Below, in pieces: positions 11,675 through 22,930 of a stretch of DNA of 64,000 nucleotides. The notes beneath the pieces are model-generated. The model searched no databases, was not told the DNA's origin, and saw only the letters and a program-made list of their open reading frames with translations. The translations under genes were made by a program, and so were the position numbers. The stretch comes from Liquidambar formosana (lineage: Eukaryota; Streptophyta; Magnoliopsida; Saxifragales; Altingiaceae), in assembly GCA_039720395.1 (NCBI GenBank), contig CM077824.1, forward strand, positions 17,569,046-17,633,045, read 5' to 3'. How positions within the stretch are numbered: the first letter of the stretch is position 1; the number at the start of each line of letters is the position of its first letter.

Positions 11675-12309
11675 TTGCATATACTTAGTAATACATCCAA
11701 ATATTTTTTTTAATTATTAGGCTGTCCGAACGAGTGACCCAACAGTCCAACCAGTGACCCGGTGATCTAATTCCTCAACCAGGTCAATGTCCTATCCGGG
11801 TATGATAACTGTGATGTAACCACTTCTAGTTCTACTTCATGGGTCATTGATTCCAAAACTTCCACCAAGACCATATCTGTTATTTTCCACCATGCATAAA
11901 ATTGTCCCTACATGTTCAATTTTCCTTGCTAATGGTAGTTCATGTGCAGAAAGATTGGTGTTCATGTCCAGTTACACCATGCATATAATCCAATTACTTT
12001 GCTATGTATGTGAAAATAATTTGGGATACTATTTATGGGTTGCAAATCCAGCTGCAATTAGGGGAAGAAGAAAAACCGATCCAGCTAATTTAATAATTAG
12101 GACTAAAGCATAATAAACTATTTCTGTAAGTGCTAAACTAAACTCAACTCAACTCAACCAAGCCTCACTCCTAACTACATGGGAATTTGTCTTCCTATAA
12201 TGAACACATTTTGAAAATGAGAAACCACTTCCCCCACCACCGCCTTGAGCCTAGAAGTTTTCAACAAAGCTAATGGGCCTGAAATCATGCACATCTAGCA
12301 CCCTTTTTT

Positions 12310-13362
12310 TTTTGGGAATAAGGGAAATAAACGTAAAGTCTAAGCTTGGTTCAAACCTTCCATCTTCAAAAAATTCCCCTCAGGTAGGCTGATTTGGAAA
12401 GCGAAAGTGCCTATCAAGGTCAAGATCTTGGCTTAGTCAGTTGCTCATCACAGAACAAATACAAATAATATGGTCCAAGAGAAAATACTGATGTTTAGTA
12501 CGCCCAAGGATCCTCTCCATTGCACTATACAGTCCAATAAAATCTGGACCATTAATACCATGTGGGTTGATGGGTCCCATGTGGTATGAACGGCCCAGAT
12601 TTCACTGGACCATCTAGTGCAATGGAGAGGATCCATGCTCATTAGTCTCTCCCCTCGATGGTGCGTGCTTTGCAAGAAGAGTAGTGACTCAGTGGATCCT
12701 CTTTTCTCACACTGTGAGCTGTCTAGTGGTTTGTGGCAGCGTCTTTTTGCCAAGGTGGGTCTTTGTTAGGTGAGCCCAACGCATGTTTCAAGTATGTTGG
12801 AGGTGGATTTCCAAGTGTCGAAAGGTCTAAAAAGGGAAAAACTTTGTGAAGCTGTGCACTTATGGGAGTTTCGTCGGTTATTTGGTTGGAGAGTAATGCG
12901 AGAATCTTTAATGACAGAAATGAAGAATCAGATGGGTTGTGGTATAGAGTATGTTTTTTCGCTTCATTATGGGCTTCTGTCGATAAGGAATTTGAAGGAG
13001 TCCCTCTCTTTTTTATTCTTAGAGATTTGATGGAGATTTTTCCATCCAAAATTGCTAAGAGACAAACCTTGGGAGGTCATTTTTACCCTCCTTGAGGTTG
13101 GGGTTTTGTTTTGGGTGTAGAGTGGCTATATAGGGATGTTTTGTAATGGGTGTATGGTGGCTTCCTTCTTCGTACATAGGTTTTAGAGGTTTTTGATTTC
13201 AGTCATGGGGCTGTTATGGTTTTGGTTCTTGTTAACCAAAGTTTGTTTTGTTTTCTGGTGATTGGCATCACTCCTGGCCCACGTTGTATTTATCACTCTT
13301 GGTCCATGTTGTATCTCTTTCTTTTATTAATAAACTTTGTTTTCTATCCCAAAAATAAAATA
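12310..13362 (+). mobile_element. LINE ORF2 3' fragment
   Basis: Plus-strand translation gives pieces of a plant LINE ORF2 zinc-finger RVT region: LIWKAKVPIKVKILAW (12390-12430), a Cys/His cluster WCVLCKKS...FSHCELSSGLW after the MITE, and VIWLESNARIFNDRN (12870-12930). An AT-rich 3' UTR ends with a Y-rich segment and an A-rich tail near 13350-13370. Several frameshifts and a MITE make it inactive. Confidence 0.8.
12508..12634. mobile_element. Palindromic MITE inside the LINE coding region
   Basis: A 127-bp near-palindrome: the left arm starts GGATCCTCTCCATTGCACTA and the right arm ends TAGTGCAATGGAGAGGATCC. The inner arms also pair (AAATCTGGACC / GGCCCAGATTT; ACCATGTGGG / CCCATGTGGT). It interrupts the LINE zinc-finger RVT frame. 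No certain TSD was identified, so the superfamily is open. Confidence 0.75.
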
Positions 13363-13657
13363 AAAAAATCGTCAGATTATGTTGTCAGATTATCACAACT
13401 TCATGATTCATTTTAACTTTCTTCATTTCCCTTTGTAAATCTTGTAAAGTAAGAGCCATTGTTAGTAGTTTTCTTATTATAAGGTTCTCACCCACATTTT
13501 CATCATACACAAGAAATTGACGATATATGTACTAATTAGCATCATCAATATATACTTTGAGTGACTGCCTATGAACCGAGGCAACCAACAAAGCTATCTC
13601 CTTGATTCACTGAGGCATGTTGACATGTATGCATATAACTTCAATTGAACAGTAGAG

Positions 13658-13804
13658 TTAAGCTGTCTTACAAACTTGATGATATGCTGAACTTGCTAAA
13701 GCCCCATTCATTTGTCTAGCAACCTTTGACAAATCAGCAAGTTCTTTGTTTCTTTCTCTAGCAGCATCCTTCTTAATTTCTTCAACACTCTTTCCAGATA
13801 TGAA
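13658..13804 (-). CDS. Exon-like block of an unrecognised minus-strand gene
   Basis: Reading leftward from an acceptor (CTCTAG at 13809-13805), the frame is open for 48 codons to TAA at 13660-13658. It begins FISGKSVEEIKKDAARER and continues with KELADLSKVARQMNGAL, a charged helix-like composition unlike nearby transposons. A possible donor (CAA/GTTTGTAAG near 13671) would make it an internal exon. It may be upstream of 8890-9442 in one gene with a transposon-filled intron; that is inference from strand and order only. I do not recognise the family. Confidence 0.4.
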   Translation of the reverse strand, partial: FISGKSVEEIKKDAARERNKELADLSKVARQMNGALASSAYHQVCKTA

Positions 13805-15139
13805 CTAGAGTGTGTTTCAAAATCATATTAAAAAGATTGCAAGGCATCATAAATATGATTGCAACATATAATGTTTAAATTGTCATCCAACCATATCTCA
13901 TATAACAATACTAAAATTCTTTTCAATATGTACGTGTGCATACATTAAGACAACAACGAATGGATGGCTGAAAGCTAAAAAGATTGCCAGGTCAAGGCTA
14001 TGAGAAAAGGCATGACAGCCCATGAGTTAACAAAGGTTATACTGAAGCTGACCTTAGATAGTTGGACAAGGCTTTGTTAAGATAAGTATGTGTAATTCTG
14101 TACATTAAGCAACTCAAAATTACTAAGTTCACATATTACAAATAATCGTAGCTGTGCATGATAACGTATGGGAGTTTTAGACTCTCATGCCTCCCAATGT
14201 CAGTTACACCGGATACATTGGCACAATAAACCAACAGAACTAAACTGAGTCAATGTTAATTTAAATTTATTGCAGTGAAAAAAAAATAGATATGCTGAAT
14301 GCAGCAATACTAAGCAAAATTCAGGATAGACCCATGGTCACACGCTAACTAAGAAGGTAGCGATGAAGCCAGCTGGGTTCCCACTCCGAATAATGGTTAT
14401 GACAACAACAAAAACAACAATACAAGGTAGCAACAATTTGGACTAACACAGAACAGTGCTTCAAAGACAATCCATTAGACATGGATATGCGCATAGAAAT
14501 ACTATACATACATGATATAAATTAAAAAGAAAAAGGTGCAAATTGGAAAAGAAAATAAATCACCCTCGTAGAACTATGCTACACCTATGACTAAGATATG
14601 CCCAAATGCCCTTGAACTCTCTAAAAACAGCCATCCAAGATTTAAGGTTGCTTACCAATAATCATCGATATCGGGTTATCAACAGAAATAAATATTAAAA
14701 AAAATAAAGAAAAAAAGAATGGGGTGCTTCAGCTTATTTAGTATCAAGTCAATGGTAGAATTCGATTCACAAAGATCAGTGCAGAAAACAGTAGAAACCA
14801 TCCGATGTAAGCTCACCACTGGCACTAAAGGACTACAGAAACACCCTCATATCACCTGTAGCAAATCTTCAACGTAATACCATGCGACTTTAATGCATTA
14901 AAATATCCATCAACGTGAAGATTTATCCAACATTTAGGTATATCAGAGGATATTCAATTAATGTTTTAAATTGCCAAAAATTCTATCAACGTATTAAGGT
15001 TTATATCGTCAATATCATTGATATTATCAATATATTGATTTTTTACAATACATTGATGCATTAGACATAATGATATCAACTTTATATAATATAGATATTA
15101 GTGACAACATATTTTATTTTTGTAATTTGATTTTGTTAG
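13805..15139. other. Intergenic or intronic AT-rich DNA
   Basis: No gene is recognisable. Around 14990-15070 there is a run of ATATCGTCAATATC / ATTGATATTATC words that resemble the termini of the hAT family described elsewhere in the window, possibly an old decayed end. Confidence 0.5.
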
Positions 15140-15366
15140 CTTGATAAACATTCTTGACCCATTCAATCCCCTTCTCGTGCAAGCCTGACAGAACAAGAAC
15201 AGGCTTGTCATGTGGAGAGCAAAGATAGGTTCACGAACAGTTCACAACTCACAAGAATGATATGCTCTAACATCAGGTTAAGTTTCGAAGCTATTAAGTG
15301 GAGGATCCAAACAGGTAGATGTAGCAATATCAAGGCAGTGTGGGATGTGGGACCTCCCAATAGATT
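15140..15366 (-). mobile_element. TRIM-family fragment
   Basis: It carries the marks of the TRIM family seen intact at 38170-38430: ACAGAACAAGAACAGGCTTG, CTCTAACATCAGGTTAAGTTT (decayed primer-binding site on the minus strand), AGCTATTAAGTGGAGG and GGGATGTGGGACCTCCCAAT. Both ends are indistinct. Confidence 0.65.
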
Positions 15367-16559
15367 TCGAATTTAGAATATCATGCTCTTAGTGTGATTG
15401 ATTCTTGTTGTAACATTGTTTAAAGTGCATTTAGACTTAATATCAGTGCCAGCAGGAGTCTGTTTTAAAATTTGCGGGAGATGGACTTTCCTGTTGATAC
15501 TTACATAAAAACTTTTTGTGATAACCATGCCACCATTTACATAGCAAGTATCTAGGGTCTCGGGTGACGATGTGACATTAAGTCCTTGGACAAAGGTCAA
15601 TTTTGCCATTTGAACAAAATGGGCAAGGATTAAAAAATGCCCCTACATAAAATCAACTTAGGGACAATTCCATGAAGGTGGTAAAGGCGTAATGCTCAAC
15701 ATCAAGGCCTCAATTAATTGCCTATTTTAGGACATCTCTAACAACCTGGATGAATTTCAATTTTTTTACTCAATTATAATCTAAAATTAATTGAATTCAC
15801 AAGGTTTCATCGTTCTCATGGGCCTTGAACTTACCTGGTCCATATGGGTTGTGGAGTCGTATATGGGTTTTCGGTTTGCCCAAAGGACTTCCTTCTTATC
15901 CAAAAATATATATATAATCTAACAACAATTAACACTGAAAACTAAAAACAAAATTCTTGTCAAAAACCCACAAGTATTTTGCATCAATATAATTTTAGTA
16001 ACATAATATACTCTTTTAATCCAATTTTAAACATGTGTTATATTCTTCGTGAATGTTCTCAAGCCCATATCATGCCCAACTCGTAGACGAGGCCGATTAA
16101 CAAGGAAGATATGACTGTCCTACCCACATAGATGATCCGTAATGCCCAAATACCCCCCCCCCCCCCCACACACACACACATATATACATATATATTTTGG
16201 AAAAAACATTAGAAAATAAATTATCACATGATAAAAGTTTTGACCAATAAGTTTCTCTCTCAAGTGTATGTCTAATAATGTTTCAAAGAGGAAAAATATA
16301 TATAAATTATTGAGGGAAAAAATACAAGTAGGGAAGAAGACGTCTAAAATGTATAGCTAACATCCCAAAACTGAGTCTCAACCTGGAACCATGATGGGTT
16401 AATGGTTCCCGTGGTTCAATTGTTAATTGCAGTTTGGCTTTTGGAAACATAGTTTGTGATTATTTTGCATGTAAAGATTATACGAAAAGTATAATTAGTA
16501 TGAAAAGAAAAGTTCAAATCTTACATTACAGCCATATAGATCATGCAAATTTTCTTTAG
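15367..16559. other. Intergenic DNA with C/CA/TA microsatellite
   Basis: No gene is recognised. A compound simple repeat, poly-C then (CA)n then (TA)n, lies at about 16152-16196. The minus-strand frame at 15609-15373 has no recognisable motif. Confidence 0.55.
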
Positions 16560-16790
16560 ACGTAGATTCCAATCATTGTTAGCTTGATAGACATTGTAGG
16601 CCCATTCCCTTATAGTTTATCAAACCCAATATTTGTGCCATGTAGACTGTGGAACCTCCCAACAGCCCCCCTCACATGCAGGCCTAACAGAACAAGAACA
16701 GGTCTGTCACGTGCAAAACAACGACGAACTCACAAAGTCACAATCGAGCCACAAGAATGATATGTTCTATTACCAAGTTAAGTTTCCAAC
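16560..16790 (-). mobile_element. TRIM-family fragment
   Basis: It contains AACAGAACAAGAACAGGTCTG, CACGTGCAAAACAACGACG, TCTATTACCAAGTTAAGTTTCC (decayed primer-binding site plus LTR end on the minus strand) and a TGGAACCTCCCAACAG terminus. It starts with the same TTGTTAGCTTGATAGACATT as the 15140 copy, so the two share an internal rearrangement or a common subfamily. Confidence 0.65.
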
Positions 16791-17451
16791 TAAAAAGGAC
16801 TCATCGTTTTACCCAAGGTAACCGTGTCGCGGGTATGGGATCCGTGCTGGATACGGCACTTGACAGACAGACACGGCTGCCATGGAAGAAGAAGGAAGAG
16901 GAGGAGGAGGAGGAAGCCGGACCAGTCGATCGTGAAAATAAGGGCCAGTCGAAATCTGACCAAAGCGTTCATGGCTGTGGAAGAAGAAGAAGAAGAAGAA
17001 GAGAGAGAGAGAGAGTGTGTGTGTGTACCTTATCGCTGCCACAGGTGCTCGTCTGTAGGTCGCCGGAGGTGCTGCCGTCCTATGGTGTCGGAATGTGCCG
17101 GAGGTGATGTCGGAGGTGAGCTATTTCGATGACGAAACCCCACTCTCTCGAATGAAAAACCCCTTTCCCTTTCATTTTTATTTTTTATGCTTTTTATTTT
17201 TAAACTTAATCCTCATACTTTCCTTATTTCTAAAATGGCACAATTTCTAATTCACATTTGGGCCCACTTAAAGTTTATTATTATGGCAATACCACCAAAT
17301 ATCATAATATTTATGAAAATACCTCTTACTATATATTTACCCGCCCTATATAATACATTAATAAACATATAAATATTTATATATATACACATACACACGT
17401 ATCCTTGTACCTTTATCCAATTTTTGCAGATACACACCCACACCTGAGTTC
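16791..17451. repeat. Purine-rich simple repeats and AT-rich flank
   Basis: (GAA)n/(GGA)n at about 16883-16916, (GAA)n then (GA)n then (GT)n at 16980-17026, and a TA-rich stretch near 17367-17390. Open frames across it on both strands are repeat translations. GC-richer DNA at 17030-17130 has no recognisable gene. Confidence 0.7.
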
Positions 17452-18060
17452 ATGTAACATAACTTAAAAATCTAAGTTATAAAGTGGAAGTTCTAAACAT
17501 GGACATATAGTCATATCCAGGGCAAAGACAAGGGTCAAGGGGGGGCAATTGACCCCCTTGACTTCTGTTTTTTTTTTTTTTCTTGAACTAAATTATGAGT
17601 ATTTAAACTTTGACCCTGCCAATTTTTATTTAACCCCTCAAAAAAATTTATTTTGACCCCCTAACTGCTTTTTTTACCCAAAAAATTCATGACTTTGACC
17701 CTTTTATTTATTATAATCATTTTTCTACCCTATACAAAGTTGAAGAACAAAATCCCATTGTGATACACTACTAAGAAAAAAAAAATTCCAAAATATTTAT
17801 CATTAGTCTTGAGTCTTGAGTCTTGACCCCACAAGACTAATGTTTTGGCTCCGCCACTGGTCATATCAAACCTAATATTTGAGGGATATGGGACTTCCGA
17901 ACACACTCTCTCCTAATAAATAAGAACAAGCATGTTACATAAATAATAAAGATAGGATCACAAACAAGTCACAAAAACAACTAGCTCTAATATCATGTTA
18001 AAACATCACTTAACCTCAACAACTTAAGCTATTAGGGAATAGGTTAAAATATATATCAAG
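17452..18060 (-). mobile_element. Diverged TRIM copy carrying an hAT MITE
   Basis: The LTR-like left part (AAATCTAAGTTATAAAGTGG) is interrupted at 17518 and resumes at 17868 (TATTTGAGGGATATGGGACT), followed by AAGAACAAGCATGTTACAT, a decayed primer-binding site (AGCTCTAATATCATGTTAA, minus strand) and a second LTR-like segment (CTTAAGCTATTAGGG). The arrangement matches LTR, internal, LTR of the TRIM family. Confidence 0.55.
17518..17859. mobile_element. hAT-type MITE with perfect 8-bp TSD
   Basis: 342 bp flanked by GTCATATC at 17510-17517 and 17860-17867. The ends are CAGGGCAAAGACA and, reverse-complemented, CAGTGGCGGAGCCA, the common hAT terminus. The interior is non-coding and rich in GACCC/TTGACCCC words. 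Confidence 0.85.
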
Positions 18061-18859
18061 CTAACACCCCATCACGTGTGGCTCCATCCCACATGTACAT
18101 AAGCAAACAGATAAACAACTAAGAAACAAACAATTAAACTAATGGGGAATAAATAGGTTGAGGTAAGAAGATTTTAACCCAAGACCTTTCATGCCAAAGT
18201 GGGTGAGAAACCCACTTTCCCTCACCACCGATCCGCCCCCCCCCCCACACACACACTCTCTCTCTCTAAGAAAATGGTGTTTTAGTTAGACCAAAGGGGG
18301 GTTATAAGGTTGAGGGGTACATGCGTCTTTTGGACCATTTTTAAAAAACTACCCGTTGAAGATTTCAGATGGTTGAAATTAAATTTCAACCGATTGAAAC
18401 CAAATTTGAAAATTTTCCCTTCTTTGGATTTTTCAGATAGTTGAGTTGTACATTTTAGACGGTTGAAACATACATGTGCTAAGAAAAATTTATATGCCTT
18501 AACTAAGTATGAAATGCAATCATCCATGCATCCAATGCTTACATTATGTTAAATTCTATGCATTTATCGTGTGCACAAATTCAAAATGCATTATAATCCA
18601 CCACACACTATGAACATGCATCAAAAGAAAACAAAAAACAACAAAAGTCACAAAGACGATGCAAACCATACATTAATTAAATAACTAACCTATTTAATGA
18701 TGCAAACATTACACAAATGGCCCACCTTCTTACAATCTGCACAATATAATAGTATAACACACAAATATTCAGGGAGAGAACCTTGTGAGGTCGTCCCTTT
18801 TGGATCATATCAAAAGTGTTTCATCTCAACATGTGCCACTATCCAATGTAAAGCCTCAC
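18061..18859. other. Intergenic DNA
   Basis: No gene is recognised. A poly-C run then (AC)n then (TC)n lies near 18235-18268. TTCAGATGGTTGAA-like words recur at 18362-18470. Confidence 0.5.
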
Positions 18860-20060
18860 ATTTTTTTTTTTTAATTTTTAATTTATATTGAAGTACAAAG
18901 TTTGTATTAACAATCAAAAGAGGTTAAAGCCCATATACATAAGACATATACGTGCAAAAACAAAAACAAAAACAAAAAAAAAGGTTGAATTGTGGGGGGA
19001 GGGGGGGGGAAGCTCTAGAAACCCAAATCAAATTAGATTTAAAAAGAAGGGGTTTGCTAATCAGAAAAGGGGAGGGTCAAAGAAAAAAAAGAAGGATTTA
19101 ATAGGAAACAACAATAAAGAAATAAAGAAACTCCAAAACCTCTTGTCAACATGAGAAGAATATATGAAGAGACCTTTAGGATAAGAAAGTAGAGAGGAAC
19201 GCTATTCCACTGCACGATCATTGAGGTCACAAATAAAATACCAAAAAATAGAATAATTTCAAAGATTAGCAATCATAGCATCCTTATCCCTAGCGTTGAA
19301 AGAGACAAGAGAACTAAATCTTAAGCAGAAGGTCGTGAATCCAATGACACTCAAAAAAAGGATTCTAGCACCATTTCCCACCATTAAGCCAATATGCTTG
19401 AAAAAAAGAGGATGATACTAAGTAACTAATTTCCAAAGAAAGCAATAAGTCTCCTGAAAACTTATTTAGAGTACCACCCAAAGCAATGCAAACCACATTT
19501 ATTCAAGATAATTGAATGTTTAAGAGAGTCATGCTCCTTTTAGAATATCCATAACCATTTATCCACAAACGCAATGTTTCTAGCAATCACAATACCCAAA
19601 ACCAAACCACCATTATCTTTATAACAACAAACATGCAGTGACCCACTTCACCAAATTGTCATTCTTCTTAGTTCTCATCCCCACAACCTAACTACAAGAA
19701 ATCCTTTGCAACTTCTCAATTTCCTTAGCAGTATGTAATGAATTCTAAGGGAATACACATGAATATTGACCAAACCCGATAGAATAAGAGTAATCCCACC
19801 CTCTAAATTAAAGATATACCTTTTTTTTAGTTACCTAATCTAAAGCCTGACCTTTCCACAACAAGACTTCAAAGTCAATAATCCTAAAATTACCCACTCC
19901 CAGGGAAGCCCAAGGTACTTTATAGGCCACTTATACGAACCATACCCTAAAGTAGTAGCTAAAGAGAGGATTCTTTTGTGATCCACACTAATATTAGACT
20001 GATTGACAAAAGCGCGTAAAGTGTCAAAGATCATAAAATCCAAACATGAACAATGGTGGA
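18860..20060 (-). mobile_element. Old LINE ORF2 fragment
   Basis: Minus-strand translation in several frames gives RT/maturation motifs of plant LINEs: KWPIKYLGLPWEW (19930-19890), GGITLILSGLVNIHVYSL (19800-19750) and a zinc-finger RVT region near 19300-19420 (FFKHIGLMVGNGARI). The 3' end runs to an A-rich tail seen as T-rich sequence at 18862-18875 on the plus strand. There are many stops and frameshifts. At 20052 CAATGGTGGAGCTAGG resembles an hAT end, but no partner was found. Confidence 0.65.
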
Positions 20061-20320
20061 GCTAGGATTTTGTCTTTATAGGGGCAACTAAGAAGTAAAC
20101 ACTCATTAATAATGTCAATTTTCCACTAGCAAAATGACATACTCAATGCCTCGCCCACATAAATTTCATAATTTTATAAATGTTCATCCAATATAAATAA
20201 ATTTTGTTGATAAATTTGAAATTTAATTAAACAAATGCATCTTCTTTGTACCCATAACTGATATCCTACAACTCTTAAATCATATATATTATAAAGATAC
20301 AGAGATGGAGAGAAGAGGGA

Positions 20321-20359
20321 TATATATATGTATATATTTACATACATATATATATATAC

Positions 20360-20419
<60 letters not shown>

Positions 20420-20487
20420 GTATATATATGTGTGTGTGTGTGTGTGCGTGTGTGTGTGTGTGTGTGTCAGTGTGTATATATATAGGT
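20321..20487. repeat. (TA)n/(TG)n compound microsatellite
   Basis: Long alternating TA tract followed by TG/TGCG dinucleotides. The open frames on both strands are repeat translations. Confidence 0.95.
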
Positions 20488-21390
20488 TAATATCCTGTCT
20501 TTTTTTCATTTCTTTTTTTTATCATTTTTAAAAACTTTTTTAATGAATCCCAAAACATTTTAATATCGTAAAATAGTCCAAATTTTTTTTTTTTTTTTTT
20601 TTATAGGTAACATGATGGTGGTAATTTTATAAATTTTAAAACGATCCCAAAACCTATCATAATTTTGAACTCACCCCGAAAACTTTTATAATTGTCGTCC
20701 CCGTTAGCCCACACTAAATCTGCCCTTGAGCACAATGGGGTCAAAGTGGTTGAAAATAAAATAGTTAGGTAATGCAAAGTGTTTTCAAATGAAAATTGAG
20801 GGGGATAAATTGTAATTTTCTTATATAGATTTTCACCAACATGCCCAACATTTAGAAGCATAAAACCTAGTGGTTTTGTAATTATCTTGTAAATATTTTC
20901 CTTTAATTTGATAACTATTTTACTGTCTATGATTACAATCTTGCATCTCTACCCATGTATCACAAAAAGTGAAAAAAGAAAAAAACCTCATAATCAATGT
21001 AAGCCCACATAAGATAAAACTTGATTTTACCCTGGACTTGCAAATAAAAAAGTTAGTAACCTATAAAATGAATAGTTGAAAAATGATAGTGGAAAAACCA
21101 TTTTGTAGTTTTATCATTCCAAGGAATAGGAAGAGGACTACTCAAAAATCATAAAAATGATAGTGGAAAAACCATTTTTTTCTCCAAAATGATGTGCAAC
21201 CCCCCAATAATAATATACCCACTAACTCATAATAATGGACTAAATAAATAAATGACATGATGGTAACAAAATCACATATAATAAATAATAATTTGAATCA
21301 CACATTTTTTATTTCTTTTTTATAAAAAATACAACAATCCCCCACATGATTCAAATTATATAATAAAGTCTAAGAAACATGAGAATGCAA
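20488..21390. other. AT-rich intergenic DNA
   Basis: T run at 20585-20602. The words AAAAATGATAGTGGAAAAACC recur about 63 bp apart (near 21082 and 21145). No gene is seen. Confidence 0.5.
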
Positions 21391-21754
21391 TGTTGTATTT
21401 ATCTTATGATGTGGACTAACATAGTCATTTATTGTACCTATTTTGTTTATGGGCCCATAATGGGATGGGCCAACTATATTGTACACATGAGGAAAACCCT
21501 TACTGTCATCCTATATATAAATAACAATTGGCCCATTATGTTGTTACTATGTTATTGCTGAATTAGGGTTGAGAATAGTTTATTTTCTTCTCCCAAAAAC
21601 ACACGTTCCTTTTGCAGCCATCATCATTGTGCCAACAAAGTTACAAAGCATCAATGGCAGGATCATCATCAAATCATGGAGGTATGTTTGATATCCTAAT
21701 ATATTACACATGCTGTGAATATAAAGAGAACATTTTATTGAATAGATTCTAACA
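21391..21754 (+). repeat. 5' LTR of Copia A
   Basis: Starts TGTTGTATTTATC and ends TTCTAACA. The first ~187 bp match the truncated 3' LTR at 34622-34808 with few differences, including GGATGGGCCAACTATATTG. A TATA-like TCCTATATATAAATAAC lies at 21510-21526. Confidence 0.9.
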
Positions 21755-21756
21755 AT

Positions 21757-21769
21757 TGGTATCAGAGCC
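21757..21769 (+). promoter_or_regulatory. Primer-binding site of Copia A
   Basis: TGGTATCAGAGCC, complementary to the 3' end of initiator methionine tRNA, three bases after the 5' LTR. Sets the plus orientation. Confidence 0.9.
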
Positions 21770-22930
21770 ATACTCTTTTGTTCATGGCTGTGTTAGATTA
21801 AAACTTATTTATTTATTTATTTATGATGTTAAATTCGCTTCCGCAATGGTTGCTTATCTCGTTGTTTTTTAATTTTTATTTGTTCCGTTGTTATGTTTTT
21901 TTTTTTTTTGGCAACATTGTATTGGAGCCGAAAATTTCTTATAGCCTGAAAGTTGAAAGTGTATCTGCCGTTGTCGCTTTACACATTTTCCCAAAGGACA
22001 AGGAATCCTTCTCTTTTAGGAATCCATGAAATTGAATGTTGGCACACATTCTTCCCAGTTATTAATTTTCGTTAGCATTATATGTTAAGTAGTATACTCT
22101 CTAGAAATAATAATTAATTGTATTAACCCCTATTTTTTATGGTTGAGGGGACCCACTTCATATATTGAATCCTTGAGTGGGATAACATTGATCCACATGA
22201 AGGGTTAATGCTTAGGAATTTTGGCTTTTCTACTATGTGTGCTTTCCAAGCTCTTTAATGACCAATTTCTTGGTTAGCTAATTAGATAATGTACATAGGT
22301 ACACATGGTTAATTTTCAGGATCTTTAGTCACTAATGCATTTTGAATGTGCATTGTCAAAACTTTCTATTGAAATAATTTTATGATAAATAGAGAAATTG
22401 ATGTGTTACATATATTACGTACTCTCCTTTATGATAATATTGAACCTTAAATATTTTTTTTTTTCATTTTTGGTTTAATGTGGGAGGTATTGTCTTATTC
22501 TGAAAAAACTATAATTTTGAGTGGTTATGTATCTACCCATCGTAGGACTAATCATGATAATTTTTTTTTTTGGGGGAAATTTTTTGAAATAAATCTTGAT
22601 TGTTATTTCATAAATTGAAATTATACTAAGATCTATACGGGAAATGGATTCACCCTCTTTATGAGTCATTACTTAGTAGGATGCTTAAGATGATAAAAAG
22701 AATGATTAAGTACATTGTACTTGGTGATTGAATTATATCCTGTCAACAATGGGTCATCTTAAGTCATTGTGTTTAATTGTTTTGCTTTATCATACGTAGG
22801 AGTCCATTGTGTATGGCAGACTCTAGCATACGATTAAGATGAAAATCTTATTTCTTTGTTATTCGATAAATTAGGATATTTATGAGTGCATGTTTTGGTT
22901 TTCACATGCATAATAAATGTTATTGTGATG
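21770..22930 (+). other. Copia A leader, non-coding
   Basis: Between the primer-binding site and gag. T-rich, with no open frame of note. The polar length (about 1.1 kb) is long for a Copia leader, so unrecognised insertions are possible. Confidence 0.5.

Larger units (their letters stand above)
10847..11811. mobile_element. Degenerate TIR element (about 0.97 kb) inside the Copia remnant
   Basis: The ends are imperfect inverted repeats: AGTTATCATAACCGGACTGG at the left, and the right end reverse-complemented begins CAGTTATCATACCCGGAT. Similarity continues as ACTGATCACCCGATTCCT against a right-arm copy. No transposase is visible. No clean TSD was found, so the superfamily is unknown. A similar start (CAGTTATCATAATCAGACCG) occurs at 10566, suggesting another end nearby. 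A LINE has inserted within it. Confidence 0.5.
10190..11890 (+). mobile_element. Decayed Copia gag/protease remnant, split by a nested insertion
   Basis: The left part (10200-10380) translates in pieces as a glycine/arginine-rich linker followed by CWDLHGKP, the tail of the Copia gag zinc knuckle. The right part (11815-11880) reads STSWVIDS, the start of a Copia aspartic protease, with the following GAS/GAT lost. The two pieces flank a 0.97-kb TIR element, so they were once contiguous. Direct repeats of CATCCAGGTACTAT-containing segments at 10535-10570 and 10815-10845 suggest internal duplication. No frame is open. Confidence 0.65.

Noticed and set aside
16757..17132. Overlapping open frames on both strands
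   Set aside because: They are translations of GAA, GGA, GA and GT repeats.
20052..20090. hAT element start (CAATGGTGGAGCTAGG)
   Set aside because: No matching opposite terminus or 8-bp duplication could be found to the right, so it is mentioned only as a possible remnant.
20174..20509. 111-aa minus-strand and paired plus-strand frames
   Set aside because: Tyr-Ile/Thr-His runs from a (TA)n/(TG)n microsatellite.
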